Under the pieces are notes generated by a model that saw only the letters and a list, made by a program, of their open reading frames with translations, made no database searches and had not been told where the DNA came from. DNA of 64,000 nucleotides from CAVQZC01 sp963718315 (GTDB taxonomy: Bacteria; Actinomycetota; Thermoleophilia; Gaiellales; JAICJC01): assembly GCA_963718315.1 (NCBI GenBank), contig CAVQZC010000013.1, forward strand, positions 700,576 to 764,575. Direction: 5' to 3'. Made by a program: the position numbers and the translations under genes. Below, piece after piece: positions 36,220 through 45,089 of the stretch (within the stretch, counting starts at the first letter, position 1; every line of letters starts with the position of its first letter).

Positions 36220-36905
36220 TCGTCGGGGTTGACCAGCCTGTACCCCGCGCCGGTCTCGGTGACCAGGTAGCGCGGGCGGGTCGGGTTGGGCTCGATCTTC
36301 TGGCGCAGGCGGGAGATGTAGACGTGCAGGTAGTGCGCCTCGACCTGGTAGGCGGGGCCCCAGACCCGTTTCAGGATGGTGCGGTGGGTGAGCAGCTTGC
36401 CCTCGTTCTCGGCGAACAGGCGGAGCAACGAGAACTCGGTCGGCGTCAGCGTGATCAGCTTCCCGCCGAAGGTCACGCGGTGCTGTTCGACGTCGATCTC
36501 GAGCTCGCCGATGCGGTGGATGGGCTCCCCCGGCGGCGCCACGCGGCGCAGCACGGCCCGCAGCCGCGCAAGCAGCTCCTCCATGCCGAACGGCTTGGTG
36601 ACATAGTCGTCGGCGCCCGCGTCGAGCGCCTCGACCTTCTGCCGCTCCTCCCCGACGGCCGACAGGATCACGATAGGCACGTCGCTGCTCTGCCGCACCC
36701 GCCGGCACACCTCCGTGCCGTTCATGTCGGGCAGCACCAGGTCGAGCACGATCGCGTCCGGAGGCCGGATGGTCGCCGCCGCCAGCGCCTCGGCCCCGGT
36801 CGCGGCGACGTCGACCTCGTAGCCCGCGCCGCGCAGGATGGTGGTCAGCGCGTGCAGGATCTGCCGCTCGTCGTCGACCACCAGGATGCGCCCGGAGTCG
36901 CTCAC
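36213..36905 (-). CDS. kdpE: KdpE response regulator (OmpR/PhoB type)
   Basis: 230 residues. Receiver domain with acidic pocket VVDDE, phospho-acceptor Asp in AIVLDLVLPDMNGTE, Thr/Ser in VILSAVGEE and Lys in YVTKPFGMEELLARL; winged helix with LTPTEFSLLRLFAENEGKLL and HVYISRLRQKIE, ending TGAGYRLVNPD. GTG start overlaps the histidine-kinase stop (GTGA). With the kinase it should activate kdp transcription under K+ limitation or osmotic stress. Confidence 0.93.
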   Translation of the reverse strand: MSDSGRILVVDDERQILHALTTILRGAGYEVDVAATGAEALAAATIRPPDAIVLDLVLPDMNGTEVCRRVRQSSDVPIVILSAVGEERQKVEALDAGADDYVTKPFGMEELLARLRAVLRRVAPPGEPIHRIGELEIDVEQHRVTFGGKLITLTPTEFSLLRLFAENEGKLLTHRTILKRVWGPAYQVEAHYLHVYISRLRQKIEPNPTRPRYLVTETGAGYRLVNPDDQ

Positions 36906-38329
36906 TCTGGTGGCTGCTCCGAGGGAAGGGCGAACGCGAAGGTGGCGCCCTGGCCGGGCTGCGACTCGGCCCAGACGCGGCCGCCGTTGGCCTCGGCGAA
37001 CCCGCGGGCGATCGCCAGCCCGAGTCCTGCGCCGCCGCCGTCCGACCCGGCGTGGAACGGCTCGAAGATCTCCTCGAGCTGGTCGGCTGGAATGCCAGGG
37101 CCATGGTCGATGACGCGGAAGATCACCTCTCGCCGGGTGTTCGTTGCCCGGATGCTGACCGGCTCACCGTCGGGTGAGTGCCGCAGCGCGTTCTCGATCA
37201 GGTTCACCAGCACGCGCTGGGCGTGTGTGGGGTCGACGCGCACCGGCGGCAGCGTGGTCGCGACCTGGTCCTGGATGCGGTCGCCGGCGTCACCGCCCAG
37301 AGCCGAGATAGCCTGGGCGACCAGCGCGTCGGGCGTCCACAGCTCCTGCATTGGAGCGGCCGCCTCGGCCTGCAACCGCGACAGGTCGAGCAGGTTCGAG
37401 ACCAGGCGGATCAGCCGCTCGGTCTCGACGCGGATGGTGGTCATCAGCTCACGCCGGTCGGTTTCGGAGAGCGCGATCGAGCCCGCTTCGAGCGCCTCGA
37501 CGGCGGCATGGATCGAGGTCAGCGGCGTGCGGAAGTCGTGGCTTGCCGCCCGCAGCACCGCCGTCTTGGCGGCGTCGCTCTGGCGCAGCGTCTCGGCCTG
37601 GAGCGCCTGCGCGGCCAGCGTCTCGCGATCGACCGCCACCGCCAGCAGCGAGGCCAGCGCCGGCAGGAAGCGCTTCCGCACGCGCAGGCTCGGGTTGGCG
37701 TGGTCGGGGAGGTAGACGGTTCCCACCGCCCGGCTTCCGGCCGCGAGGGGCAGCGGCGACTCGTTGGCTGCGGCAGGGTGCGGCGGGCCGAGCTCGATGC
37801 GTGCTGTGTCGGCATCCAGCACCAGGGCAACGCGGCGGCCGATCTCGTCGATCTGGTCGGCAATCCTGCCGCCCTGGAGCAATGCCGTGGCCAACTCGGC
37901 GAGCACCCCCGTCTCGCGCTCCCGCTGCTCGGCCTCGGCAGCCCGCCCTCGCGACCGCGTCGCCTGCGTGCTGACGACGACCGCCACGGTCAGGTAGACC
38001 GCCAGAACCAGCCAGTTGCGCGAGTCCTGAAGTGTGAACGAGCCGACCGGCGGCAGACAGAACCAGTTGAACGCGAGCATGCTCGCGACCGAGACCAGCA
38101 CCGAGTAGGCCAGACCGAAGAGCACGGCGATCGCCAACACCGCGAAGACGTAGAGAACGCCCAGGCTGATCACGGGGGCGATTGGCTTCAGCAGCAGGAT
38201 CACCGTCGTCACCACCGCCACCGCGATCGCGCACGAGGCGATCGCGACCGCGTGGCGCCGCGGTCCGTCGAGCCGGGCCAGCCGTTGCAGCGTCGGGCTG
38301 GACGAGACCGACATGCCCCAGGTGCTCAT
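36902..38329 (-). CDS. kdpD: KdpD C-terminal part as a separate sensor histidine kinase
   Basis: 475 residues: four TM DUF4118 segment (about 25-115), a GAF-like linker domain (about 140-260), HisKA with H-box ASHDFRTPLTSIHAAVEALE, and HATPase_c with N box NLIENALRHSPDG, DHGPGIP and GAGLGLAIARGFAEANGG. It equals the membrane and kinase half of KdpD but lacks the N-terminal KdpD/Usp domains, which are encoded by the two genes immediately upstream. ATG 38329 overlaps the upstream stop (ATGA). Phosphorylates KdpE. Confidence 0.9.
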   Translation of the reverse strand: MSTWGMSVSSSPTLQRLARLDGPRRHAVAIASCAIAVAVVTTVILLLKPIAPVISLGVLYVFAVLAIAVLFGLAYSVLVSVASMLAFNWFCLPPVGSFTLQDSRNWLVLAVYLTVAVVVSTQATRSRGRAAEAEQRERETGVLAELATALLQGGRIADQIDEIGRRVALVLDADTARIELGPPHPAAANESPLPLAAGSRAVGTVYLPDHANPSLRVRKRFLPALASLLAVAVDRETLAAQALQAETLRQSDAAKTAVLRAASHDFRTPLTSIHAAVEALEAGSIALSETDRRELMTTIRVETERLIRLVSNLLDLSRLQAEAAAPMQELWTPDALVAQAISALGGDAGDRIQDQVATTLPPVRVDPTHAQRVLVNLIENALRHSPDGEPVSIRATNTRREVIFRVIDHGPGIPADQLEEIFEPFHAGSDGGGAGLGLAIARGFAEANGGRVWAESQPGQGATFAFALPSEQPPE

Positions 38330-38787
38330 GCGGCCTCCGCCGGAGCAGGCCGCAGAACGATCGTCTCGGTGGGCGTATTGGTCAGTGCCCACGCCAGATC
38401 GGCGGCCGAGAAGCCGTGCCGGCTCTCGGGATTTGCGGGCAGGATGATCCGCTCAAAGTGCTCCTCCGACCAGAGCCGCGCCAGCCCGTCGCGCAACGAG
38501 CGCCCGCGTTCCATGCGGGCGTCGACCTCGATCCCGGCGCGATTGGCTTCCTGCTCGATCCCCTCCAGCACCGGTAGCGCCTGTCCGACCTCGCGCACCA
38601 GCGGGCTGTCGAAGGGCTGGCTGAGAGGGACGGTGATCAGATACGCCGGCACCAGGGCTGCATTCTCCGCCCGCGCGATCCGCAGCGCGGCGGCGAGCAC
38701 GACCGGGTCGAGCCGCCCGGCGAACGCGACCAGCACCCGGCGGTCGGAGCCCGCCTTCGGCGAGCGCCGCAACCCGAAGAAGCTCAT
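38326..38787 (-). CDS. Usp-like domain protein inserted in the split KdpD
   Basis: 153 residues. The fold pattern RRVLVAFAGRLDPVVLAAAL, a central acidic helix and HFERIILPANPESRHGFS followed by TPTETIVLRPAPAEAA matches a universal-stress-protein-like domain, though the ATP-binding G-2x-G-9x-G loop is not clear. It is a second Usp-type unit in addition to the one carried by the KdpD-N protein. ATGA overlaps on both sides imply co-translation with the two KdpD halves. Confidence 0.7.
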   Translation of the reverse strand: MSFFGLRRSPKAGSDRRVLVAFAGRLDPVVLAAALRIARAENAALVPAYLITVPLSQPFDSPLVREVGQALPVLEGIEQEANRAGIEVDARMERGRSLRDGLARLWSEEHFERIILPANPESRHGFSAADLAWALTNTPTETIVLRPAPAEAA

Positions 38788-39875
38788 TGCGGCTCCTGTC
38801 GTCCGCGGGGTCGGTCGGCGCTCAGCCGGATGTCGATGCCCGGTAGCGCCTCAATCAACCGGTACAGCTGCGACCGGCCCAGCGCCAGCTCCAGACGGCG
38901 CTCGTGCGGGGCGATCCAGAACACGTAGGTCGTGCCTCGGTCGCCGGCGACGCGCTTGACGGCGGCAACGAAATCGCCGTCCTCCTCCTCGAGGAAGTGC
39001 ACGCCGAGCGTGACGGCCAGCCGGCGGAGCGCGGCCAGCGCCGTGCGGTCGCGATCAGACAGGGAATCGCCGGGCGGATGCACCCAGAGCGCGTCGATGT
39101 CGGCTCCCAGCCGCTGTCCGGAGCGCCATGCACGGCGCAACAAGCGCTGGCCGGACGGTCCCGGCTCGACCAGGACGAGGATCCGGTCGCTGATCGCGCG
39201 CCTCGCCAGCGGGTCGTCGAAGGTGACAACGGAGCGTCTGGCCTCGACGTCCTCGGCCACCTCCCGCAGGGCAAGTTGCCGCAAGGACGACAGGTTGTCG
39301 GCCTTGAAGAAGTTCTGCAGCGCCGCCTCGATCCGCCCGGCGGGATACACCTTGCCCGCCTGGATCCGCTCGCGCAGATCCTCCGGCGTCAGGTCGACCA
39401 GCACCACCTCGTCGGCCTCGTCCAGCACCCGGTCGGGCACCGTCTCCCGCACCCGTACGCCGGTCAGCTCGAATACGAGGTCGTTCAGGCTCTCCAGGTG
39501 CTGGATGTTGACCGTCGAGATCACGTCGATCCCGGCGTCGAGCACCTCCTCGATGTCCTCGTAGCGCTTCTGGTTCTGGGAACCCGGCGCGTTGGTGTGC
39601 GCCAGCTCGTCGATCAGCGCCAGCTCCGGCACCCGGCGCACGACCGCCTCGACGTCCATCTCCTCGACGGTCACTCCGCCGTGCTCGATCTTGCGGCGGG
39701 GGACGACCTCGAGGCCCTCGGCCAGGGCGATGGTGTCGGGGCGGTCGTGCGGTTCGAGATAACCGATCACCACGTCAACTCCCTGGTCGAGGGCCTGTCG
39801 GCCTTCCTCCAGCATCCGGTAGGTCTTGCCCACGCCCGCCGCGGCTCCCAGCAGTATCCGGTATCGGCCCCGCAT
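38784..39875 (-). CDS. kdpD: KdpD N-terminal sensor domain as a separate protein
   Basis: 363 residues. The KdpD domain has the Walker A-like GAAAGVGKTYRMLEEG, YLEPHDRPDT, LALIDELAHTNAPGS and STVNIQHLESLND, all diagnostic. A Usp-type domain follows (about 215-355, DRILVLVEPGPSGQRLL). The protein stops where intact KdpD would continue into its TM segments. ATG 39875 is 29 bp after kdpB. Together with the next two genes it makes up a three-piece KdpD; the overlaps suggest assembly of the complete sensor from subunits. Confidence 0.9.
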   Translation of the reverse strand: MRGRYRILLGAAAGVGKTYRMLEEGRQALDQGVDVVIGYLEPHDRPDTIALAEGLEVVPRRKIEHGGVTVEEMDVEAVVRRVPELALIDELAHTNAPGSQNQKRYEDIEEVLDAGIDVISTVNIQHLESLNDLVFELTGVRVRETVPDRVLDEADEVVLVDLTPEDLRERIQAGKVYPAGRIEAALQNFFKADNLSSLRQLALREVAEDVEARRSVVTFDDPLARRAISDRILVLVEPGPSGQRLLRRAWRSGQRLGADIDALWVHPPGDSLSDRDRTALAALRRLAVTLGVHFLEEEDGDFVAAVKRVAGDRGTTYVFWIAPHERRLELALGRSQLYRLIEALPGIDIRLSADRPRGRQEPQ

Positions 39876-39904
39876 GGGCAGATGCTACGACCTACGGCGA
39901 AGGG

Positions 39905-41962
39905 TCACGCGCCGAGCACGTTGTGGATGATGAGGTCGATCAGCTTGATCCCGATGAAGGGCGCGATCAGGCCGCCCAGCCCGTAGATCAGCAGATTTCG
40001 CCGGAGCAGCGCCGTGGCGCCGACTGCGCGGTACTTCACTCCCCGCAGTGAGAGTGGGATCAGGAGCGGGATCACGATCGCGTTGAAGATGATCGCCGAG
40101 GTCACCGCGCTTGCGGGCGTGCCCAGCTTCATGATGTTGATCGTCCACAGCGGGCCATGCTCGCCGGGATGGGCCGCGTAGGTGTAGGCGAACATGGCGG
40201 GCAGGATCGCGAAGTACTTGGCGACGTCGTTGGCGATCGAGAACGTCGTCAGCGCACCGCGGGTGATCAGCAGCTGCTTGCCGACCTCGACGACCTCGAT
40301 CAGCTTGGTCGGGTTGGAGTCGAGGTCGACCATGTTGCCGGCCTCTTTGGCGGCCTGCGTGCCGGTGTTCATGGCCACGCCGACGTCCGCCTGCGCCAGT
40401 GCCGGGGCGTCGTTGGTGCCGTCGCCGGTCATCGCGACCATCCGGCCCTTGCCCTGCTCCTCCTTGATCAGCGCCATCTTGTTCTCGGGCGTCGCCTCGG
40501 CCAGGAAGTCGTCGACGCCTGACTCGTTGGCGATGAACGCTGCCGTGACCGGGTTGTCGCCGGTGATCATCACGGTGCGGATGCCCATCTTGCGCAACTC
40601 GTCGAAGCGCTCAGCGATGCCGCCCTTGACGATGTCCTTGAGGTAGATGACGCCGAGCGTGAAGTTGTCGCGGGCGACAACCAGCGGAGTGCCGCCCTCG
40701 CGGGCGATCCGGTCGACGGCGGCGTCGACCTCGGCAGGCACCTGCCCGCCGTTCTCCTCGACGAACTTCTTGATCGCATCGGTCGCGCCCTTGCGGATCA
40801 CGTTGCCGTTCATGTTGACGCCACTCATCCGGGTCATCGCCGAGAACGGGACGAACTCCGCCTCGATCGAGCCCAGCGTGTGCTCGCGGACGCCGAACTG
40901 CTTGGCCAGGACGACAATCGAGCGGCCTTCGGGCGTCTCGTCAGCCAGCGACGAGAGCTGCGCGGCCTCGGCCAGGTCGTGGTCGGAGACGCCCGGGGCG
41001 GGGATGAACTCGACAGCCTGGCGGTTGCCGAACGTGATGGTGCCCGTCTTGTCCAACAGCAGCACGTCGATGTCGCCGGAGGCCTCGACCGCGCGCCCCG
41101 ACAGGGCCAGCACGTTGCGGCGCACCAGCCGGTCCATGCCGGCGATACCGATGCACGACAGCAAGGCGCCGATGGTGGTCGGGATCAATGCGACCAGCAG
41201 GCAGATCAGTACCGTGCTGGAGACGCCGCTGTTCGCGAAAAGTGCGAACGGCTGCAGCGTCACCACGGCGACCAGGAAGATCAGCGTCAGCCCCGAGAGC
41301 AGAATGTTGAGGGCGATCTCGTTCGGCGTCTTGCGCCGCTCGGCGCCCTCGACCAGCGAGATCATCCGGTCGAGGAACGACTGGCCCGGCTCCTGGGTGA
41401 CCTCGACCACGAGCTGGTCGGAGAGCAGCCGGGTGCCGCCGGTGACCGCGGAACGGTCGCCGCCGGACTCCCTGATGACCGGTGCCGACTCGCCGGTGAT
41501 CGCCGACTCGTCGACCGAGCCGATGCCCTCGATCACGTCACCATCTGCCGGAATCTGCTCGCCCGCGACCACCAGGACGACGTCCCCGCGCTGCAGCTCG
41601 GGCGCGGGCACCTGCTCCACCGTCCCGTCGTCCTTCCGGCGGTTTGCCAGTGTGGTGGTGCGCATCGCTCGGAGGCTCTCGGCCTGGGCCTTGCCCCGGC
41701 CCTCGGCGATCGCCTCGGCGAAGTTGGCGAACAGCACCGTCAGCCACAGCCAGAAGGCGATGTCGCCGGTGAACCACAGCGGCTGGCCGCCGCCGTTGAC
41801 CAGATTGATCAGGAACGTGGCTGTGGTGATCACCGATCCGATCTCGACCACGAACATGACCGGGTTGCGGACCTGGATGCGTGGATCGAGCTTCTTGAAC
41901 GAGTCGATCGTCGCGCGCGTGACAATTTCGCGCGTGAGCAGCTTTGCCGATTCCCGTGCCAT
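39905..41962 (-). CDS. kdpB: K+-transporting P-type ATPase catalytic subunit
   Basis: 685 residues. TGESAPVIRESG actuator motif, phosphorylation site LLDKTGTITFGNRQ, ATP-site FSAMTRMSGV (KdpB type), hinge TGDNPVTAAFIA and TGDGTNDAPALAQADVGVAM. Hydrolyses ATP to drive K+ through KdpA. The gene follows kdpC rather than preceding it, joined by a one-base TGATG overlap. Confidence 0.97.
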   Translation of the reverse strand: MARESAKLLTREIVTRATIDSFKKLDPRIQVRNPVMFVVEIGSVITTATFLINLVNGGGQPLWFTGDIAFWLWLTVLFANFAEAIAEGRGKAQAESLRAMRTTTLANRRKDDGTVEQVPAPELQRGDVVLVVAGEQIPADGDVIEGIGSVDESAITGESAPVIRESGGDRSAVTGGTRLLSDQLVVEVTQEPGQSFLDRMISLVEGAERRKTPNEIALNILLSGLTLIFLVAVVTLQPFALFANSGVSSTVLICLLVALIPTTIGALLSCIGIAGMDRLVRRNVLALSGRAVEASGDIDVLLLDKTGTITFGNRQAVEFIPAPGVSDHDLAEAAQLSSLADETPEGRSIVVLAKQFGVREHTLGSIEAEFVPFSAMTRMSGVNMNGNVIRKGATDAIKKFVEENGGQVPAEVDAAVDRIAREGGTPLVVARDNFTLGVIYLKDIVKGGIAERFDELRKMGIRTVMITGDNPVTAAFIANESGVDDFLAEATPENKMALIKEEQGKGRMVAMTGDGTNDAPALAQADVGVAMNTGTQAAKEAGNMVDLDSNPTKLIEVVEVGKQLLITRGALTTFSIANDVAKYFAILPAMFAYTYAAHPGEHGPLWTINIMKLGTPASAVTSAIIFNAIVIPLLIPLSLRGVKYRAVGATALLRRNLLIYGLGGLIAPFIGIKLIDLIIHNVLGA

Positions 41963-42546
41963 CAGTGCATCCCATCCAGTGCGAGGTTGAGTTCGAGGAC
42001 GTTCACGCCGGGCTCACCGAAGAAGCCCAGGAAGCGGCCGTCCGTGTGTGCGTTGATCAGGTTCTGTACGGTCGAGAGCGGCAGGTGGCGAACCGCAGCG
42101 ATCCGCGGAGCCTGCAGATTCGCGTAGGCCTTGGAGATGTCCGGGTCGATCCCGGAGCCGGACGCGGTCACCGCGTCGACCGGGATGTCCTTCGCGCTCA
42201 GGCCCGGGTTGTAGGGACCCTCGAGCTTGAGGATCGCCTGCACCCGCTGGTCGACCAACTGGGCCAGCGCCTTGCTGTTCGGCCCCAGGTTGGAGAACGT
42301 CGTGCCGTCGGCGTTGTAGGCCGGGTCGGTGGCGGAGGGCCGCTCGTGGAAGTACTGCGGGCCGGTGAAGCCCTGGGCGGCCAGCTTGGAGCCGATCACC
42401 TTGCCGTTCTGCTTGATCAGGCTGCCGTTGGCCGCGTTGTTGAACGCGACCTGCCCGACCAGCACCATCACCGCCGGGTAGACGAACCCCAGCAGGGCGG
42501 TGGCGGCAACGATCGTGATCAGCGACCGTGTGATGTCTTTTCGCAT
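41962..42546 (-). CDS. kdpC: K+-transporting ATPase subunit C
   Basis: 194 residues: a single N-terminal TM (SLITIVAATALLGFVYPAVM) and an extracytoplasmic domain with FHERPSATDPAYNADGT, TASGSGIDPDIS and RFLGFFGEPGVNVLELNLAL, the standard KdpC signatures. Placed between kdpA and kdpB, unlike the usual A-B-C order. 19-bp gap after kdpA with ribosome site upstream of ATG 42546. Confidence 0.96.
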   Translation of the reverse strand: MRKDITRSLITIVAATALLGFVYPAVMVLVGQVAFNNAANGSLIKQNGKVIGSKLAAQGFTGPQYFHERPSATDPAYNADGTTFSNLGPNSKALAQLVDQRVQAILKLEGPYNPGLSAKDIPVDAVTASGSGIDPDISKAYANLQAPRIAAVRHLPLSTVQNLINAHTDGRFLGFFGEPGVNVLELNLALDGMH

Positions 42547-42565
42547 GATCAGTGATTCCCTTGGG

Positions 42566-44290
42566 TCAGAAGAGTCGGGTTGTCAGTGCCTCGACCACCG
42601 GCCCCAGCACCAGTGCCGGGAGGATGGTGAGGGCGGGCAGCAGGATCACAACGCCGGTCAGGAGCACGACGAACGTCGGCCCATCGGTGCGCATCGTTCC
42701 CAGAGAGGGCGGCGTGGTCTTCTTGACCGCCACCGATCCGCCGATTGCGAGTGCGACGATCAGCGGGATGAAACGGCCCACCAGCATTGCGAACGCGCCG
42801 AGCATCGTGGAGAAGTTGGTCGCGCCGTAGCCGGCGAACGCGCTGCCGTTGTTATTGGTCTGAGAGGTGTAGGCGTAGAACGCCTCGGTGAAGCCGTGCG
42901 GGCCGGCGTTGAAGATCGACTCCTTGCCCGCGTGGGTCGTCATCGCAATCGCGGTCAGGATCAGCACCACGACCGGCACCCAGATCGAGCCGATCACCGC
43001 CAACTTGATCTCCCGGGCCTCGATCTTCTTGCCCAGGTACTCGGGCGTCCTCCCCACCATCAAGCCGCCGATGAAGACCGTGAGGATGACCAGCATCAGC
43101 ATGCCGTAGAGGCCCGAGCCGACGCCGCCGAAGATCACCTCGCCGATGAAGATGTTGGTCAGCGGGACGGCCCCGCCCAGCGCGGTGAAGGAGTCATGGG
43201 CGCCGTTGACCGAGCCGTTGGAGGCGTCGGTCGTGATGGTCGCCCAGAGGGCGGTGTTGGCAATCCCGAACCGCACCTCCTTGCCCTCCATGTTCCCGCC
43301 GGACTGTGAGCCCGAGGCCGCCAGGTTGACATGGGCGTCGTGCAGCACCGGCGAGCCGTGCTGCTCCGCCGGGCCGGCGATGATCACGCCGGTCAGCATC
43401 AGGATGAACATGACGGAGAGGATCGCCCAGCCCTGCCGGGTCGCCTTCACCATCTTGCCGAACATGTAAACCTCGGCCGAGCCGATCAGCAGGATGAAGA
43501 GCTCCTCCAGCAGACCCGTCATCCCGGTTGGATTCTCGAACGGAACGGCCGAGTTGGAGTTGTAGAAGCCGCCGCCGTTGGTGCCGAGCTGCTTCATGGC
43601 GATCTGCGAGGCCACCGGGCCACGCGCGATGTGCTGGGTCCCGCTCTGCACCGTGTGGGCGACCGCGTTGCCGCTGAAGGTCTCGGGCACGCCCTGCCAG
43701 ATCAGGATCACGGTTGCGATCAGGCACAGGGGCATCAGGATGTAGGCGATGGTGCGGTACAGGTCAACCCAGAAGTTCCCCAGCGAGCTCGTCTGCCGGC
43801 GGGCGAAGCCGCGGATCATCGCGGCCAGCACTGCCATGCCGACGGCGGCGGAGATAAAGTTCTGCACCGCCAGCCCGGCCATCTGGGTCAGGTAGCTCAT
43901 CGTGTACTCGCCGCCGTAGTACTGCCAGTTCGTGTTGGTGACGAAGCTGGAGGCTGTGTTGACGGCCACGCCGGGCGTCACGTTCGAAAGACCGTCGGGG
44001 TTCAGCGGAAGGTGGCCCTGCACGCGCAGAAGCACGTACAGCGGAATCAGGAAGAGCAGGCTGAACCAGACGACGCTCTTCGCGTATTGCTTCCAGTCCT
44101 GCTCCTCCTCGGAAGAGGTGCGAAGCAGGCGGTAAAACGCGCGCTCGATGAAGCCGAACCAGCGGGCAAGAAACACCGCCTCGCCTTCGTAGACCCGCGC
44201 CATGTAACCGCCCAGCAGCGGGGTCAGCGCCAGGAGCAGGATCGCGTAGACCGCGATCTGCGCCCAGCCCTGGGAGGTGAGGTTGGTCAT
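42566..44290 (-). CDS. kdpA: K+-transporting ATPase K+-channel-like subunit A
   Basis: 574 residues, ten TMs with selectivity-filter loops including TNGGGFYNSNSAVPFENPTG. Homologous to Trk/Ktr pores. ATG 44290 overlaps the kdpF stop (ATGA). Selects and conducts K+ within the KdpFABC complex. Confidence 0.97.
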   Translation of the reverse strand: MTNLTSQGWAQIAVYAILLLALTPLLGGYMARVYEGEAVFLARWFGFIERAFYRLLRTSSEEEQDWKQYAKSVVWFSLLFLIPLYVLLRVQGHLPLNPDGLSNVTPGVAVNTASSFVTNTNWQYYGGEYTMSYLTQMAGLAVQNFISAAVGMAVLAAMIRGFARRQTSSLGNFWVDLYRTIAYILMPLCLIATVILIWQGVPETFSGNAVAHTVQSGTQHIARGPVASQIAMKQLGTNGGGFYNSNSAVPFENPTGMTGLLEELFILLIGSAEVYMFGKMVKATRQGWAILSVMFILMLTGVIIAGPAEQHGSPVLHDAHVNLAASGSQSGGNMEGKEVRFGIANTALWATITTDASNGSVNGAHDSFTALGGAVPLTNIFIGEVIFGGVGSGLYGMLMLVILTVFIGGLMVGRTPEYLGKKIEAREIKLAVIGSIWVPVVVLILTAIAMTTHAGKESIFNAGPHGFTEAFYAYTSQTNNNGSAFAGYGATNFSTMLGAFAMLVGRFIPLIVALAIGGSVAVKKTTPPSLGTMRTDGPTFVVLLTGVVILLPALTILPALVLGPVVEALTTRLF

Positions 44291-44376
44291 AGGTTCTCAC
44301 CCCGCACCAGGGCGTAACAGAGGTAGGCAAACAACACGATCGAAACCAACAACAGGAATGCGTCAGTGCCGGTCAT
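44287..44376 (-). CDS. kdpF: KdpF small membrane subunit
   Basis: 29 residues, MTGTDAFLLLVSIVLFAYLC followed by YALVRGENL. A single TM ending in the typical Tyr-x-Leu-x-R-x-E-x-[FL] of KdpF, which stabilises the Kdp complex. Directly overlaps the kdpA start. Too short for many gene finders. Confidence 0.9.
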   Translation of the reverse strand: MTGTDAFLLLVSIVLFAYLCYALVRGENL

Positions 44377-44380
44377 CGGG

Positions 44381-44467
44381 CTACAGCCTCTCGAGTCCGG
44401 CGATCACGCCAAACATGGCGACCAGGCATCCAACCATGATCACCAGCGCCAACAGGTCGAGCATCAT
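44381..44467 (-). CDS. 28-residue membrane peptide upstream of kdpF
   Basis: MMLDLLALVIMVGCLVAMFG then VIAGLERL: one hydrophobic helix with an acidic start and basic end. AGAGGTG lies immediately upstream; the second ATG (44464) is better spaced. Its first codon overlaps the stop of the preceding 200-residue gene, and its stop is 4 bp from the kdpF ATG, so it is within the operon and probably a real small subunit or regulator. Family not recognised. Confidence 0.6.
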   Translation of the reverse strand: MMLDLLALVIMVGCLVAMFGVIAGLERL

Positions 44468-45066
44468 GCACCTCTTTCGAGTTCGAAACGGATCTGGCCA
44501 AGTCGCTCCGCGAGGCGCTGTGAGCCATCAGCGGAGGACGAACGAAACAGCGGGCTGCCGGGGTCGGTCAGGAGTGACTCGACGAGGGCAACGCAGCGCG
44601 GGGAGACAGGGGTCGCGCGGTCATCCAGCAGATCGCTGAGATGAGCCAGCGCCGGCTGCTCGCGCGACACGGCCACGGCGGCGACGGGCACCCGGGCGGA
44701 GACGCTGAACGGCTTACCGGCGTCGTCGATGATGCGCCGTAGCCCCAGCGCCAGCAAGTGACGGTGGCGAGCGCTGAGCAGCTCCTGCTCGCGCTCGACG
44801 ATCACGTCGCGCCCGACCGCGCCCCGGTGATCACCGCGAATCCAGCGGTCTGCCTGCTCGCGAAGCGCCAGCAGGCGCACGTAGCCAAACGTCGCGGTGG
44901 CAGCACCGGCCAGCGCCGTCACGGTCAGGGTGGCCAGCGTCAGGCGATCGGACAACAGCCGGGCGGCGCCGGCGCCCGCGGCAGCCACGAAAATCGCGGC
45001 GTAGACAAGAGCGGGCCGGTACCAGTCGAGAACTGGCTGGGGATCCATGCGCTGACGAACGTGCAT
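44464..45066 (-). CDS. Two-TM protein at the 5' end of the kdp operon
   Basis: 200 residues. Two TMs (about 19-37 and 43-62) are followed by a cytoplasmic alpha-helical domain with Arg/Glu-rich segments (REQELLSARHRHLLALGLRR) and no recognised motif. The stop overlaps the start of the 28-residue ORF, placing it first in the kdp transcript, just downstream of four phased CTCAAC-type boxes. It may sense or regulate K+ uptake; this is inference from position only. ATG 45066 with GGAG close upstream. Confidence 0.65.
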   Translation of the reverse strand: MHVRQRMDPQPVLDWYRPALVYAAIFVAAAGAGAARLLSDRLTLATLTVTALAGAATATFGYVRLLALREQADRWIRGDHRGAVGRDVIVEREQELLSARHRHLLALGLRRIIDDAGKPFSVSARVPVAAVAVSREQPALAHLSDLLDDRATPVSPRCVALVESLLTDPGSPLFRSSSADGSQRLAERLGQIRFELERGA

Positions 45067-45089
45067 AGCTCCAACGTAGGACTGGCCCG

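Noticed and set aside
36902..39875. KdpD split explained by frameshift errors
   Set aside because: All three genes have proper starts, ATGA overlaps and no homology across the breaks in other frames; the breaks fall at domain borders.
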